A stretch of 43,145 bases of DNA from Elusimicrobiota bacterium (GTDB lineage Bacteria; Elusimicrobiota; Elusimicrobia; UBA1565; UBA9628): positions 1-43,145 of the forward strand of contig JACRDS010000100.1 in NCBI GenBank assembly GCA_016212825.1, read 5' to 3'. Both the position numbers and the translations under genes were made by a program. This document shows positions 8,215-16,788 of this stretch, piece by piece (position 1 is the first letter of the stretch; each line of letters opens with the position of its first letter). Below the pieces are notes generated by a model, which saw nothing but the letters and a program-made list of their open reading frames with translations, ran no database searches and was not told the DNA's origin.

Positions 8215-11200
8215 CTAGCGGCGGGCCTCGCCCAGCCGTTCCATGGCCTCGCGCTGGAGCCCGGAGAGGGCGCCGCGTTCGACCTTGGCCAGGACGCTGT
8301 AGGCGCAGGGCACCACGAACAGCGTCAGCAGGGTCGAGAAGAACACCCCGCCGATGACGGCCAGGGCCATGGGGATGCGCGTCTCCGCGCCCGGTCCCCA
8401 GGCCAGGGCCGGAGGCACGGCGGCCGCGATGGTGGAGATGGAGGTCATGAGGATGGGGCGCAGGCGGATGGGGCAGGCGTCGAGCAGCGCCGGCCGCACC
8501 TCCAGGCCCTCGCGCCGCCTCTGGGTGGTGAAGTCCACCAGCAGGATGGAGTTCTTCTTCACGATGCCCATGAGCAGGATGAGTCCGATCATGGAGTAGA
8601 CGTTGAGGCTCTTGCCGCCGAACCACAGGGCCAGGAAGGCCCCGGACACGCTGAAGGGCAGGGCCAGCAGGACCGTGAAGGGGTGCACGAAGCTGTTGAA
8701 CTGCGAGCCCAGGACCATGTAGGCGACCAGGACGCCCAGCAGCAGTGCCATGATGAGGCTCTGGAAGGATTCCTTGAAGGTCTGGGAGGAGCCCGAGAAC
8801 ACGATGCGGTAGCCGTCCGGGAGGGTCTCTTTGGCGACCCGGGCGATGCGGTCGATGACCGCGGCCTGGGACTTGCCCGGCGCCACGTTGGCGAATATCC
8901 CGATGGAGCGCTCGCGGTCCTTGCGCGTGATGGTGAGCAAAGACGGCTTCTCGTCTATGCGCACGACCTCGGAGAGCCGGATCATCTCGCCGCGGTTGTT
9001 GCGCACGTAGAACTTCTTGATGTCGTCGGAGCTGAGGCGGTACCTGGGCTCGGCGCGCACGCGCACGTCGTAACGGCGTCCCGCCGCGGTGAAGAGCCCG
9101 CTGCGCACGCCGCCCACCATGGCGTTGATGGTGGTGCCGATGGAGGCGATGGAGACCCCGCGCGCGTAGGCCGCCGCCCGGTCCGGATAGACGCGCACCT
9201 CGGGCATGCCGGTGCGGTAGTCCGTGTCCACGTCGATGACCTCGCCGGATTTCTCGAGCTTGTCCTTCAAGCCCAGGCTCAGGTCCACCAGCCTGTCCCA
9301 GTCCGGGCCGCGCACCGTGAACTCGACGGGGAAGCCCCGCGAGGAGGAGAAGCCGGACTGCGATAGGTCCATGATCACGGCCTTGAGGTCCGGGATCTTG
9401 TTGAGCGACTGGCGGGCCTGAGCCATGAACTGAGCCTGGGTGACGCGGCGGCCGCCGGGGCCCTTGGGCCGGTCCCCGGGCTGCTTCATGGTGATGAAGA
9501 CCATGCCGGAGCTCACCTCTCCGCCGCCCATGCCGCCGGCCGATCCGAACCAGCGCTCCACCGCGGGCTGCGCGGAGAGCCAGCGGCCGGCCTGCTGGAA
9601 CCGGTCGTCCGTGAAATCGATGGAGGAGCCCACCGGGGTCTGGAAGCGGACCATGAATATGGACTGGTCCTGGGAGGGCACGAACTCCTTGCGCAAGCGG
9701 CGCAGGGGCAGCAGGGAGAGCAGGAAGACCGCCAGGCCCGCGGCCAGGACCTGCCAGCGGCGGTCCAGGCACCAGGCCAGGGCGCCGCGGTAGAGGCCGG
9801 CGAGCCGGGAGAAGGAGCTGTCCACCGCCGCGGCCAGGGAGTTGCGGCGCTCGTCCACCTCCAGGAACTGCGAGCAGCGCATGGGCGCCAGGGTCAGGGC
9901 CTCCAGAAGGGAGAGCGCCACGGCCGCGGAGATGGTCACGCCGAACTGGAAGAAGAACTTGCCGATGATGCCCTTCATGAACACCACCGGGATGAAGATG
10001 GCCAGGATGGAGACGGTCGCGGCCAGGGCCGCGAAGGTGATCTCGCGCGCCCCGTGGATGGCGCCGTCCAAGCGGTCTTCGCCCTTCTCGCGATGGCGCA
10101 CGATGTTCTCCAGCACCATGATGGCGTCGTCGACCACGATGCCGATGGCCAAAGTCAGAGCCAGGAGGGTGAAGGTGTTGAGGGTGAAGCCCAGGAAGTA
10201 GATGACCAGGAAGGTCCCCAGGATCGAGGTCGGGATGGCCAGCAGGATGTTGATGGTGGAGGACCAGGAGCCCAGGAAGGCCCAGCACACGAACGAGGTC
10301 AGCAGGGCCGAGAGGATGAGGTTGAAGTTCAACTCGTGCACCGCGTCCTTGATGAAGCGGGTGGAGTCGAAGTTGACGGAGAGCTGCATGCCCGGGGGCA
10401 GGAATTTGCGCTCCTCGGCCAGGCGCGCCAGCACCCGCGTGGCCACGGCCACGGCATTGGAGCCGCGCTGCTTGCGGATGCCCATGCCGACGGCCCGGGC
10501 CCCCTGGGCCCGGGCGATGCGCCGAACGTCCTCCAGGCCGTCCTCGACGCGGGCCACGTCCTTGAGCGGGATGGGAATGTTGATGCGCTCGCCGCCGCGC
10601 TGGGTGATGAGCAGCCGGCCGAACTGCTCGGGGTCCGATATCTCGCCCAAAGTGCGGACCGTGAACTCCTTGGACGCGGTCTCGATCTGGCCGGCCGGGA
10701 CCTCGGCATGCTCGCGGCTGATGGCGGCCATGACGTCTTCAGCCGTGATCTGCTTGCGCTCCATGGCTTCGGCGTCGAGCCAGACCCGGAGGTTCCGGGA
10801 GAGCAGGCCGCCCAGGAAGACCTCGCCCACGCCGGAGATGGTCTGGAAGCGGTCCTTGAGACGGTTCTCGGCGTAAAGCATCATCTCCTTGACCGGGCGG
10901 TCCCCGGACAGCGCCAGCCAAAGGATGGGATTGTCCTCGGGGTTGGTCTTGGTCACGATGGGCGGGTCCATGTCGCGGGGCAGGCGGCGCTGGGCCTGCG
11001 CGATCTTGCTCTGCACCTCCTGCAGGGCCACGTCGATGTCCCGGTCGAGTTCGAACTCCGCCGAGACCGTGGCCTGACCGCGGCGGGCGGTGCTGGTGAT
11101 CTCCTTGACGCCCTGGACGCTGGTGAGCGCGTCTTCGATGGTGTCGACGACCTCGGCCTCCATGATCTCGGGCGCGGCGCCTTCCCAGGTCAGGGACACG

Positions 11201-11337
11201 GAGACGACGGGGAAGTCCACGTCGGGCATGGCGCTGACGCCCATGCGGGAGAAGCCGAGCCAGCCGAAGATCATCAGGCCCGCCATGAGCATCCAGGCGA
11301 AGACCGGGTTCTTGATGGAGAGGTCGGACAGGGTCAT
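8215..11337 (-). CDS. RND-family efflux permease (AcrB/MdtB-like)
   Basis: A 1040-residue inner-membrane proton-driven exporter. It begins with a cytoplasmic stub and TM1 (NPVFAWMLMAGLMIFG), then the porter-domain start MPDVDFPVVSV, and repeats this layout after the middle (about residue 520). TM4 has the proton-relay Asp pair in GIVVDDAIMVLEN, and the second half has the matching KNSILLVDF block. It is the last gene of a reverse-strand operon, three bases after the TolC-like gene. No periplasmic adaptor (membrane fusion protein) gene is in the operon or the window, so the complex must borrow one or use an unusual arrangement. The substrate cannot be told from sequence; drug, dye, bile-salt or metabolite export are the family's usual roles. 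Confidence 0.95.
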   Translation of the reverse strand: MTLSDLSIKNPVFAWMLMAGLMIFGWLGFSRMGVSAMPDVDFPVVSVSLTWEGAAPEIMEAEVVDTIEDALTSVQGVKEITSTARRGQATVSAEFELDRDIDVALQEVQSKIAQAQRRLPRDMDPPIVTKTNPEDNPILWLALSGDRPVKEMMLYAENRLKDRFQTISGVGEVFLGGLLSRNLRVWLDAEAMERKQITAEDVMAAISREHAEVPAGQIETASKEFTVRTLGEISDPEQFGRLLITQRGGERINIPIPLKDVARVEDGLEDVRRIARAQGARAVGMGIRKQRGSNAVAVATRVLARLAEERKFLPPGMQLSVNFDSTRFIKDAVHELNFNLILSALLTSFVCWAFLGSWSSTINILLAIPTSILGTFLVIYFLGFTLNTFTLLALTLAIGIVVDDAIMVLENIVRHREKGEDRLDGAIHGAREITFAALAATVSILAIFIPVVFMKGIIGKFFFQFGVTISAAVALSLLEALTLAPMRCSQFLEVDERRNSLAAAVDSSFSRLAGLYRGALAWCLDRRWQVLAAGLAVFLLSLLPLRRLRKEFVPSQDQSIFMVRFQTPVGSSIDFTDDRFQQAGRWLSAQPAVERWFGSAGGMGGGEVSSGMVFITMKQPGDRPKGPGGRRVTQAQFMAQARQSLNKIPDLKAVIMDLSQSGFSSSRGFPVEFTVRGPDWDRLVDLSLGLKDKLEKSGEVIDVDTDYRTGMPEVRVYPDRAAAYARGVSIASIGTTINAMVGGVRSGLFTAAGRRYDVRVRAEPRYRLSSDDIKKFYVRNNRGEMIRLSEVVRIDEKPSLLTITRKDRERSIGIFANVAPGKSQAAVIDRIARVAKETLPDGYRIVFSGSSQTFKESFQSLIMALLLGVLVAYMVLGSQFNSFVHPFTVLLALPFSVSGAFLALWFGGKSLNVYSMIGLILLMGIVKKNSILLVDFTTQRRREGLEVRPALLDACPIRLRPILMTSISTIAAAVPPALAWGPGAETRIPMALAVIGGVFFSTLLTLFVVPCAYSVLAKVERGALSGLQREAMERLGEARR

Positions 11338-11340
11338 GGG

Positions 11341-12600
11341 CTAGGGGAGCTCCTCGGTGGAGACTTTCAGGCGCAGAAGCTCCAGCTTCGCCTGCACGAC
11401 GCTGGCGTCGAAGGCGCTCTTGGCCGCGACCAAAGAGTTCATGGCGGAGAGGACGTCGAGATTGTTGACCAGGCCCAGGCGGTACTCCTGGACCACCAGG
11501 CGGTGGGCTTCCTCGGCCTTGAGGTAGGCCTTCTCGGAGGTCTCGGCCACGGCCACGGCCGCGCGCAGGGCGGCCGCGGCGCTGCGGATGTCGGAGCGGG
11601 CCTGGCGCAGGCCCAGCTCGTAGGCCCAGCGCGCGGCCTCCAGCTGGGAGTCCGCCAGGCGCACGGCCGCGAGCTGCCCGCCGCCCGCGAAGAGGGGCAG
11701 GCTGCCGGCGACGCCGATGTCCCACTTGATGGGGTCGAGCGCGGGCATGCGCTTGAGATAGTAGTTCCCGGTCAGGCTCACGGTGGGCCACCAGGCCCCC
11801 TTGGTGGCGCGCACGCCGGCCTCCTGGGCCAGGACCGTCTTGCGCAGAGCCTGCACGTCGCTGCGCTCCTGGGCGCGGGCCAGCAGGGCCTCTTCCGGCT
11901 CGACCGCACGCAGACGTTCGAGCCTGTCGCGCAGGGCCGTGCGCGCGAGTTCCTGGCCGGTCAGGAAGGAGAGGAGCTCGCGCGCCACCGCGATCTGGCC
12001 CTTCTGGGTCTCGGCCTGGGCCTGCAGGGAGGCCAGCTGCGATTCGACCAGGACCACCTCGCTGCGCCGCGAGCGGCCCAGGGCGACGCGCTCGCGCAGC
12101 TCCCGGACTCGGTCCGCGCTCAGGGCGACGGCTGCCTGCGTGTCCGCAAGCTGGGTCTCCAGGCTGACCGTGAGATAGAATGCGCCGCTCACGTCTCGGA
12201 AGAGCGCGGCTCGGGCCCGCTGCAGCTGCAGCTCGGCGGCCCGGCCGAGGTGCTTGGCCGCCGCCATGGCCGCGTATTCGCGCAGGCCGGAGAAAAGGGT
12301 CTGGGACAGGCTGAGGTTCACCTGGGGTTGGGGGCTCTGGACGGTGACGCCGCCGCCCGCGGCTCCGGATTTATCCAGCCATTTGTCCGATGCGTTGAAG
12401 CTCACGCTGGGCAGGGCTCCGGCCAGGGCCTGGCGGAACTGCTGCTCCAGCTGGCGGACCTGCTCTTCCCGCAGGCGCAGGGATTCGCTGCGCTCCTTGG
12501 CCCAGGCATAGCACCGCTCCAGGTCCGCATCCACGAGCGGCGCTTCCTGGGCGCCCAGGGACGGGAGGAGCAGGGACAGGCAGAGCAGGAGGCGGAGCAT
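11341..12600 (-). CDS. TolC-like outer-membrane efflux protein
   Basis: A 419-residue protein with a Sec signal peptide (MLRLLLCLSLLLPSLGAQ) followed by two long alpha-helical hairpin repeats rich in Ala, Gln, Glu and Arg, as in the outer-membrane efflux family. Such proteins form trimeric channels linking inner-membrane pumps to the outside. The start at 12600 is chosen because it gives the signal peptide and overlaps the stop of the phosphoesterase gene by one base (TAATG); the longer frame to 12672 is a shadow. It is followed by the RND permease gene, its obvious partner. Length is close to the family norm. Confidence 0.9.
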   Translation of the reverse strand: MLRLLLCLSLLLPSLGAQEAPLVDADLERCYAWAKERSESLRLREEQVRQLEQQFRQALAGALPSVSFNASDKWLDKSGAAGGGVTVQSPQPQVNLSLSQTLFSGLREYAAMAAAKHLGRAAELQLQRARAALFRDVSGAFYLTVSLETQLADTQAAVALSADRVRELRERVALGRSRRSEVVLVESQLASLQAQAETQKGQIAVARELLSFLTGQELARTALRDRLERLRAVEPEEALLARAQERSDVQALRKTVLAQEAGVRATKGAWWPTVSLTGNYYLKRMPALDPIKWDIGVAGSLPLFAGGGQLAAVRLADSQLEAARWAYELGLRQARSDIRSAAAALRAAVAVAETSEKAYLKAEEAHRLVVQEYRLGLVNNLDVLSAMNSLVAAKSAFDASVVQAKLELLRLKVSTEELP

Positions 12601-13721
12601 TATCCTGGGGGACGACGGAGAGTGTAGCGAACTATCTCGGCCCGGGTGAAGAGGCGCATGGGCGGCCCCCACTGTCCGGTGCCCGAGGTCACGTAGAGGC
12701 TGCTGGCTCCCTCCCGGTAGAGGCCGTTGAAATCGGGATAGACCAGGCGGACGATGGCGCCGAAGGGGAAGATCTGCCCCTGGTGGGTGTGTCCGGAGAG
12801 CATCAGCCCCACGCCGCGGCGCGCCGCGGTCTTGAAATGCAGGGGCTGGTGGGAGAGCAGCAGGGCGGGCTTGGCCGGGTCGAGCTTGGACAGCACGGCC
12901 TCCAGCTCGCGGCCGGAGAAGCGCGCGGTGCGCAGGTCGTCGACGCCCGCGACCTGCAGGCCGCCGGGCAGGACCGCGACCTCGTCGCGCAGCAGGCGCG
13001 CGCCCATGGCCTGGAATGCGCGGGCCGAAGCCGCGACGCCGTGATAGAACTCGTGGTTGCCCAGCACCGCGAACACGCCCTGCCGGGCCCGTAAGCCCGA
13101 GCCGATACGCGCGAAGGCCCCCTCGTCATTGAGGCCGGCGTCGAGGATGTCGCCGGTGAGCACCACCAGGTCCGGCGAGAGCCCGGAGACCTTCTCCACG
13201 ATGCGCGCGAACTTGGAGAGGGGCACGGTCACGCCCAGGTGCAGGTCCGAGACCTGGACGACGGTAAAGCCGTCCAGGGCCTGGGGGAGGCCGGGCAGGG
13301 GGATCTCGACCTCGCTCAGGCGCGGCATGCGCCAGGCGTTGTAGAGCGACCAGAGCCCCGCGGCCGCGGTGGCGGCCAGCACCGACGCGCGCAGCCACGG
13401 CCGCAGGGCCGCGGACCAGCCCCAGAGCCGGGCGAGCAGGAGGAGCAGGTCGGCGGAGGCCGCGCAGGTGAGCCAGATGAGGACCAGGCCCAGCCATATG
13501 AAGGAGAGGTAGGCGAGCAGAGAGATCCAGGCCCCCGTGAAGTGGCGCAGGCAGTACAGGCACAGGGGAAAGCTCAGAGTCAGCAGCAGGACCGCGACGC
13601 GCGCCGCCGTCGGGGAGACCGGCAGCCCCGGGAAGTTGCGGATGAGCCAGAAGGCCACGTAGTACTGCATCCCTAGATAGACGAGGATGACCGTGGCGAT
13701 GAAGCCGAACATCGCGGGCAT
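12600..13721 (-). CDS. Membrane-anchored metallophosphoesterase
   Basis: A 373-residue protein with about four N-terminal membrane helices (residues 1-125) and a calcineurin-type phosphoesterase domain. All metal motifs are present in order: SDLHLG (DxH), TGDILD (GDxxD), LGNHEF (GNHE), LLSHQP and SGHTHQGQ (GHxH). This layout matches the YkuE-like family, members of which act on lipid or nucleotide phosphates at the membrane. The start at 13721 overlaps the upstream stop by one base (TGATG), and the stop overlaps the next gene, so all four genes of the operon are translationally linked. Given the upstream heptosyltransferase-like gene, an envelope-lipid substrate is plausible but unproven. Confidence 0.88.
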   Translation of the reverse strand: MPAMFGFIATVILVYLGMQYYVAFWLIRNFPGLPVSPTAARVAVLLLTLSFPLCLYCLRHFTGAWISLLAYLSFIWLGLVLIWLTCAASADLLLLLARLWGWSAALRPWLRASVLAATAAAGLWSLYNAWRMPRLSEVEIPLPGLPQALDGFTVVQVSDLHLGVTVPLSKFARIVEKVSGLSPDLVVLTGDILDAGLNDEGAFARIGSGLRARQGVFAVLGNHEFYHGVAASARAFQAMGARLLRDEVAVLPGGLQVAGVDDLRTARFSGRELEAVLSKLDPAKPALLLSHQPLHFKTAARRGVGLMLSGHTHQGQIFPFGAIVRLVYPDFNGLYREGASSLYVTSGTGQWGPPMRLFTRAEIVRYTLRRPPG

Positions 13722-14698
13722 CAGAGCAGCCCTTGCGCCGCGTCGGCGATCTCGGAGGCGGCAAGGCGCTCCCAAGAGCCGGTTCTGAGCAGCCGGACGG
13801 CCTTGCCCCAGGGCCGATGCTTCTCGACCTGGGAATGCGGTCCGGCCAGGCTCAGGACCGGGACGCCCAGGGCGGCCGCGATGTGCCCGGGCCCGGAATC
13901 GGTTCCGATGAAGAGCCGCGCCAGGCTCATGACCGCCTTCATGTTGGCGATGGACTGGTCCTCGGGCAGCCAGACATTGCCTCGCCGCAAGGCTGCGGCC
14001 TCCCGGTCCACCAAAGCCTCGTCCTTGGGGCCGATGAACAGGACGAAGCGGCTGCCGGGCAGGCGGGAGGAGAGCTCTGCGATGAGCGCGCAGCAGTTCT
14101 TAATGGGCCATTGGCGAAGAGGCTCGCCCGAGAAGGGATGCAGGACGACCACCGGCCCCCCGTTTAGAAGAGCGCGGGCTTTGTCCCGCAGCGCCGTTTC
14201 GTCTTGGGAGAGCCCCAGCCGGGGCAGGCAGGCGGCGCGGTCGAGCTTCACCTTGAAGTAGAGCTCCACCAAGGCCAGGTGGTCGTCAATGGTATGGGGA
14301 CCGTGGGCCTCCCAGGGCACGGACAGGGTCAGCAGAGGCCCGCTCTTGCGCATGCCGTAGCCGATGCGCTGCGGTATGCCGCAGAGCCGCGCGCATAGGG
14401 CGCGGCGCCACTCCGTGCCCAGCACGAAGGCCGCGTCGTAGTCCTGCCGGCGCACTTCCAAGAGGGTCTTGAGGAAGGGACCGACGGCGCCCCTGCCTGC
14501 GCCCGGGGCCGCGTCCCAGAACGGGTCGCTGGCATGGAGGCGGTCGAGGTCGGGCTGGCCGGCTAGCGCGCGCGCGGAATAGGCCTTGGTCCAAAGCCCG
14601 ACCTGGGCCCCGGGGCTCAGGGACTTGATGGGCGCGACGGCGGCTGTGGCCATGACTGCGTCGCCGAGATTGTCGAGCGCCAGGATGAGGAATCGCAT
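13721..14698 (-). CDS. Glycosyltransferase family 9 (heptosyltransferase-like)
   Basis: A 325-residue protein of the ADP-heptose:LPS heptosyltransferase family. The N-terminus has the GDAVMATAAV block in the usual LGD-x-x-x-x-P position. The C-terminal nucleotide-sugar site includes VVLHPFSGEPLRQWP, FIGPKDE and GTDSGPGHIAAALG, the last being the family's strongest signature. Such enzymes add heptose (or another sugar) to the lipopolysaccharide core on the inner face of the inner membrane. It is the first gene of the operon that continues into the phosphoesterase, TolC-like and RND genes. The mix suggests envelope assembly or maintenance. Confidence 0.88.
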   Translation of the reverse strand: MRFLILALDNLGDAVMATAAVAPIKSLSPGAQVGLWTKAYSARALAGQPDLDRLHASDPFWDAAPGAGRGAVGPFLKTLLEVRRQDYDAAFVLGTEWRRALCARLCGIPQRIGYGMRKSGPLLTLSVPWEAHGPHTIDDHLALVELYFKVKLDRAACLPRLGLSQDETALRDKARALLNGGPVVVLHPFSGEPLRQWPIKNCCALIAELSSRLPGSRFVLFIGPKDEALVDREAAALRRGNVWLPEDQSIANMKAVMSLARLFIGTDSGPGHIAAALGVPVLSLAGPHSQVEKHRPWGKAVRLLRTGSWERLAASEIADAAQGLL

Positions 14699-14780
14699 GG
14701 AGACCGGAGCGTATTATCGCTTATTTTTCCTCCCGCCCGAATCTGCTAGACTACCGCAGATACCGATAGGAGAGAATTCC
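14699..14780. promoter_or_regulatory. Divergent promoter region between GT9 and dipeptidase genes
   Basis: Rightward, an extended -10 box TGC-TAGACT ends at 14753, and a strong ribosome binding site AGGAGAG (14768-14774) lies six bases before the ATG at 14781. Leftward, GATAAT (reverse strand, 14719-14714) is a likely -10 for the operon starting at 14698, with a 15-base leader lacking an obvious ribosome binding site. No clear -35 boxes are seen. Confidence 0.45.
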
Positions 14781-16013
14781 ATGAAAGAGCAGATCCTGGA
14801 GAAGATCGAGAGCCTGCGCGACTACGCCGTGGAGATGCAGAGGGGGCTGACCGCCATCCCGGCCATCGCCCCGTCGAGCGGCGGCGAGGGCGAGCATGAC
14901 AAGGCCAAGTGGCTCGACGGCGAGCTGCGCAAGCTCAAGTTCGACGAGATCAAGTGGTACAATGCGCCGGACGTGAAGGCCAAGATGAGCATCCGGCCCA
15001 ACATCGTGGCGCGCTGGAAGGGCCAGAGCTCCAATAAGACGCTCTGGATCATGTCCCACACGGACGTGGTGCCGCCGGGAGAGCGCAAGCTCTGGAAGAC
15101 CGACCCTTACACCCTGCACGTGGAGGACGGCAAGCTCTACGGCCGCGGCGTGGAGGACAACCAGCAGGCTCTGGTGGCCAGCCTGCTCGTGGCCAAGGCC
15201 ATGATGGACTGCGGCTATCGGCCGCCCGTAGACCTCGGCCTCCTGTTCGCGGCGGACGAGGAGACGGGCTCGGACCTCGGCGCAATCTGGCTGGCCAAGG
15301 AGCACCCCGAGATCTTCGGCAAGCAGGACATGTTCCTGGTGCCGGACGGCGGCGAGTCCGACGGCTCCATGGTGGAGGTGGCGGAGAAGTCCCTGTGGTG
15401 GCTCAAGATCACCACACGGGGCAAGCAGTGCCACGCCTCCATGCCCGACCAGGGCCGAAACTCCTTCAAGGCGGCCTGCGACCTGGCCATCCGCATGCAG
15501 GGGCTCTACAAGAAGTTCGGCAAGAAGGACAAGCTCTACTTCCCGCCCATGAGCACCTTCGAGCCCACGAAGAAGGAATCCAATGTCCCGAACATCAACA
15601 CCATCCCGGGCGAGGATGTGTTCTACTACGACTGCCGCGTCCTGCCGCAGTACAAGCTCAAGGACGTGGAGGCTTATATTAAGAGCCTGGCCAAGGGCGT
15701 GGAGGACAAGTACGGGGTGAAGATCTCCTTCGAGAACATGCAGCGCGCCGAGGCCGCGCCGCCGACCTCGCCGGACGCCGAGGTGGTCAAGCTGGTCAGC
15801 GAGGCCATCAAGGAGGTCCACGGGGTCAAGGCCAAGACCATGGGCATCGGCGGGGGCACGGTGGCTGCGGTGTTCCGCAAGCTGGGACTGCCCGCGGTGG
15901 TGTCGGCCAAGCTCGACGAGACCGCGCACCAGCCCAACGAGTACTGCATCCTGGACAACCTCATCGGCGACGCCAAGGTCTGCGCCCTGACCGCGCTCAA
16001 GAGCAAGGCCTAG
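14781..16013 (+). CDS. M20-family dipeptidase / metallopeptidase
   Basis: A 410-residue cytoplasmic zinc peptidase. Metal-site motifs are in order: SHTDVVPPG (H93), GRGVEDNQQ (D126 bridging), AADEETGSD (catalytic Glu then Glu ligand, 160-161), VPDGGES (D189) and ETAHQPNE (His near the C-terminus). The lid domain lies between about residues 205 and 320. The family hydrolyses dipeptides or N-acyl amino acids; the long GVEDNQQ form is typical of ArgE/DapE/Acy1-like and carnosinase-like members. ATG 14781 is preferred over longer in-frame starts because of the AGGAGAG site. It is monocistronic and ends at a strong hairpin terminator. Confidence 0.9.
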   Translation: MKEQILEKIESLRDYAVEMQRGLTAIPAIAPSSGGEGEHDKAKWLDGELRKLKFDEIKWYNAPDVKAKMSIRPNIVARWKGQSSNKTLWIMSHTDVVPPGERKLWKTDPYTLHVEDGKLYGRGVEDNQQALVASLLVAKAMMDCGYRPPVDLGLLFAADEETGSDLGAIWLAKEHPEIFGKQDMFLVPDGGESDGSMVEVAEKSLWWLKITTRGKQCHASMPDQGRNSFKAACDLAIRMQGLYKKFGKKDKLYFPPMSTFEPTKKESNVPNINTIPGEDVFYYDCRVLPQYKLKDVEAYIKSLAKGVEDKYGVKISFENMQRAEAAPPTSPDAEVVKLVSEAIKEVHGVKAKTMGIGGGTVAAVFRKLGLPAVVSAKLDETAHQPNEYCILDNLIGDAKVCALTALKSKA

Positions 16014-16032
16014 CGCCGTTCGCCGTTCTCGA

Positions 16033-16071
16033 AAACAGCCCCTGACAAGCTTTGCTTGTCAGGGGCTGTTT
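16033..16071. terminator. Perfect 18-bp hairpin, bidirectional terminator
   Basis: AAACAGCCCCTGACAAGC (16033-16050) is exactly repeated in inverse at 16054-16071, with loop TTT; allowing one bulged A, the stem extends to 20 pairs. A-rich and T-rich edges flank the GC core on both sides. It lies between the convergent dipeptidase gene and the reverse-strand gene ending at 16101, so it can stop transcription from both sides. Confidence 0.85.
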
Positions 16072-16100
16072 CGCGCGCGCCCCTCCGTTTATTGGGTCCG

Positions 16101-16697
16101 TTATGGCTTCTGGATCGCCTCGCGTTCGCGCGAGTAGACCTCGGCGAGCTCCAGGGCCCGGGAGAACCACAGGTGCACGCCGCCCTCGGCGCCGGGCGCG
16201 ATGTTGAGCTCCACGCCCTTGAGGCCGAGCCCCGGGACGTTCATGGCGAGGATCGCCGCGCCGTCCGCAGCGACGGGCGCCACGGCCAGCCGCGCGCCGC
16301 GCGCGTCCGCCAGCCAGATCCAGGGCCGCAGCATGGCCCGGATCGCGTGCTCCACCGGCTCGCCGGCCGGGATGTCCATGGCCAAAGGCGGCACGGAGCA
16401 GGACTTGAAATCCGCGCAGCCCGAGGCGCGCGGCGCCCGCAGGCCCGGCAGCCGAGCGAGCAGTTCCTGGCGCTCGCTGGCCGGGTCGGCTGGCCGGTCC
16501 GCCACCGCGTCCTTGAGGTCCGTCTCCGCGAAGACCGGGGCCGAGGACTGGGTCTTGCCAATCTTCTCGCGGACCTTCGCGTCCGAGGACAGCAGGGCGC
16601 GCAGGCGGTCGTCCGCGGCCGCGGCGGTCTGGGAAGGCGCGGCCTGAAGGGCCGGGGCGCAGAAAAGCACGACGGCGCATAGGGCGGGGAAGCGCAT
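16101..16697 (-). CDS. Small secreted protein of unknown function
   Basis: A 198-residue protein with a clear Sec signal peptide (MRFPALCAVVLFCAPALQAAP). The mature part has a charged helical stretch, two cysteines close together (SGCADFKSC) and a beta-rich C-terminal half, with phrases such as LNIAPGAEGGVHLWF. I recognise no family. The start at 16697 is supported by the signal peptide and by a TATAAT box exactly six bases upstream; the longer frame to 16763 is not needed. It is a single gene, convergent with the dipeptidase gene and divergent from ispH. Periplasmic location is likely. Confidence 0.75.
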   Translation of the reverse strand: MRFPALCAVVLFCAPALQAAPSQTAAAADDRLRALLSSDAKVREKIGKTQSSAPVFAETDLKDAVADRPADPASERQELLARLPGLRAPRASGCADFKSCSVPPLAMDIPAGEPVEHAIRAMLRPWIWLADARGARLAVAPVAADGAAILAMNVPGLGLKGVELNIAPGAEGGVHLWFSRALELAEVYSREREAIQKP

Positions 16698-16703
16698 GGG
16701 TAT

Positions 16704-16733
16704 ATTATAACCGCAAAAAGGCTGAAAATTCAA
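16704..16733 (-). promoter_or_regulatory. Promoter of the small secreted protein gene (leaderless)
   Basis: On the reverse strand, TTGAAT (16733-16728), an 18-base spacer and a perfect TATAAT (16709-16704) are followed by six bases and the ATG at 16697. The message should start at or next to the ATG. Confidence 0.7.
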
Positions 16734-16773
16734 AATCCTTCGGCCCCGGCGCCTAGGACCCATCGAACCGCTT

Positions 16774-16782
16774 TGTTATAAT
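16774..16782 (+). promoter_or_regulatory. Extended -10 promoter of ispH-hypF (leaderless)
   Basis: TGT-TATAAT (16774-16782) is an extended -10 element with a perfect hexamer. Six bases separate it from the GTG at 16789. No -35 match is evident, as often found with extended -10 promoters. Confidence 0.65.
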
Positions 16783-16788
16783 CATCCT

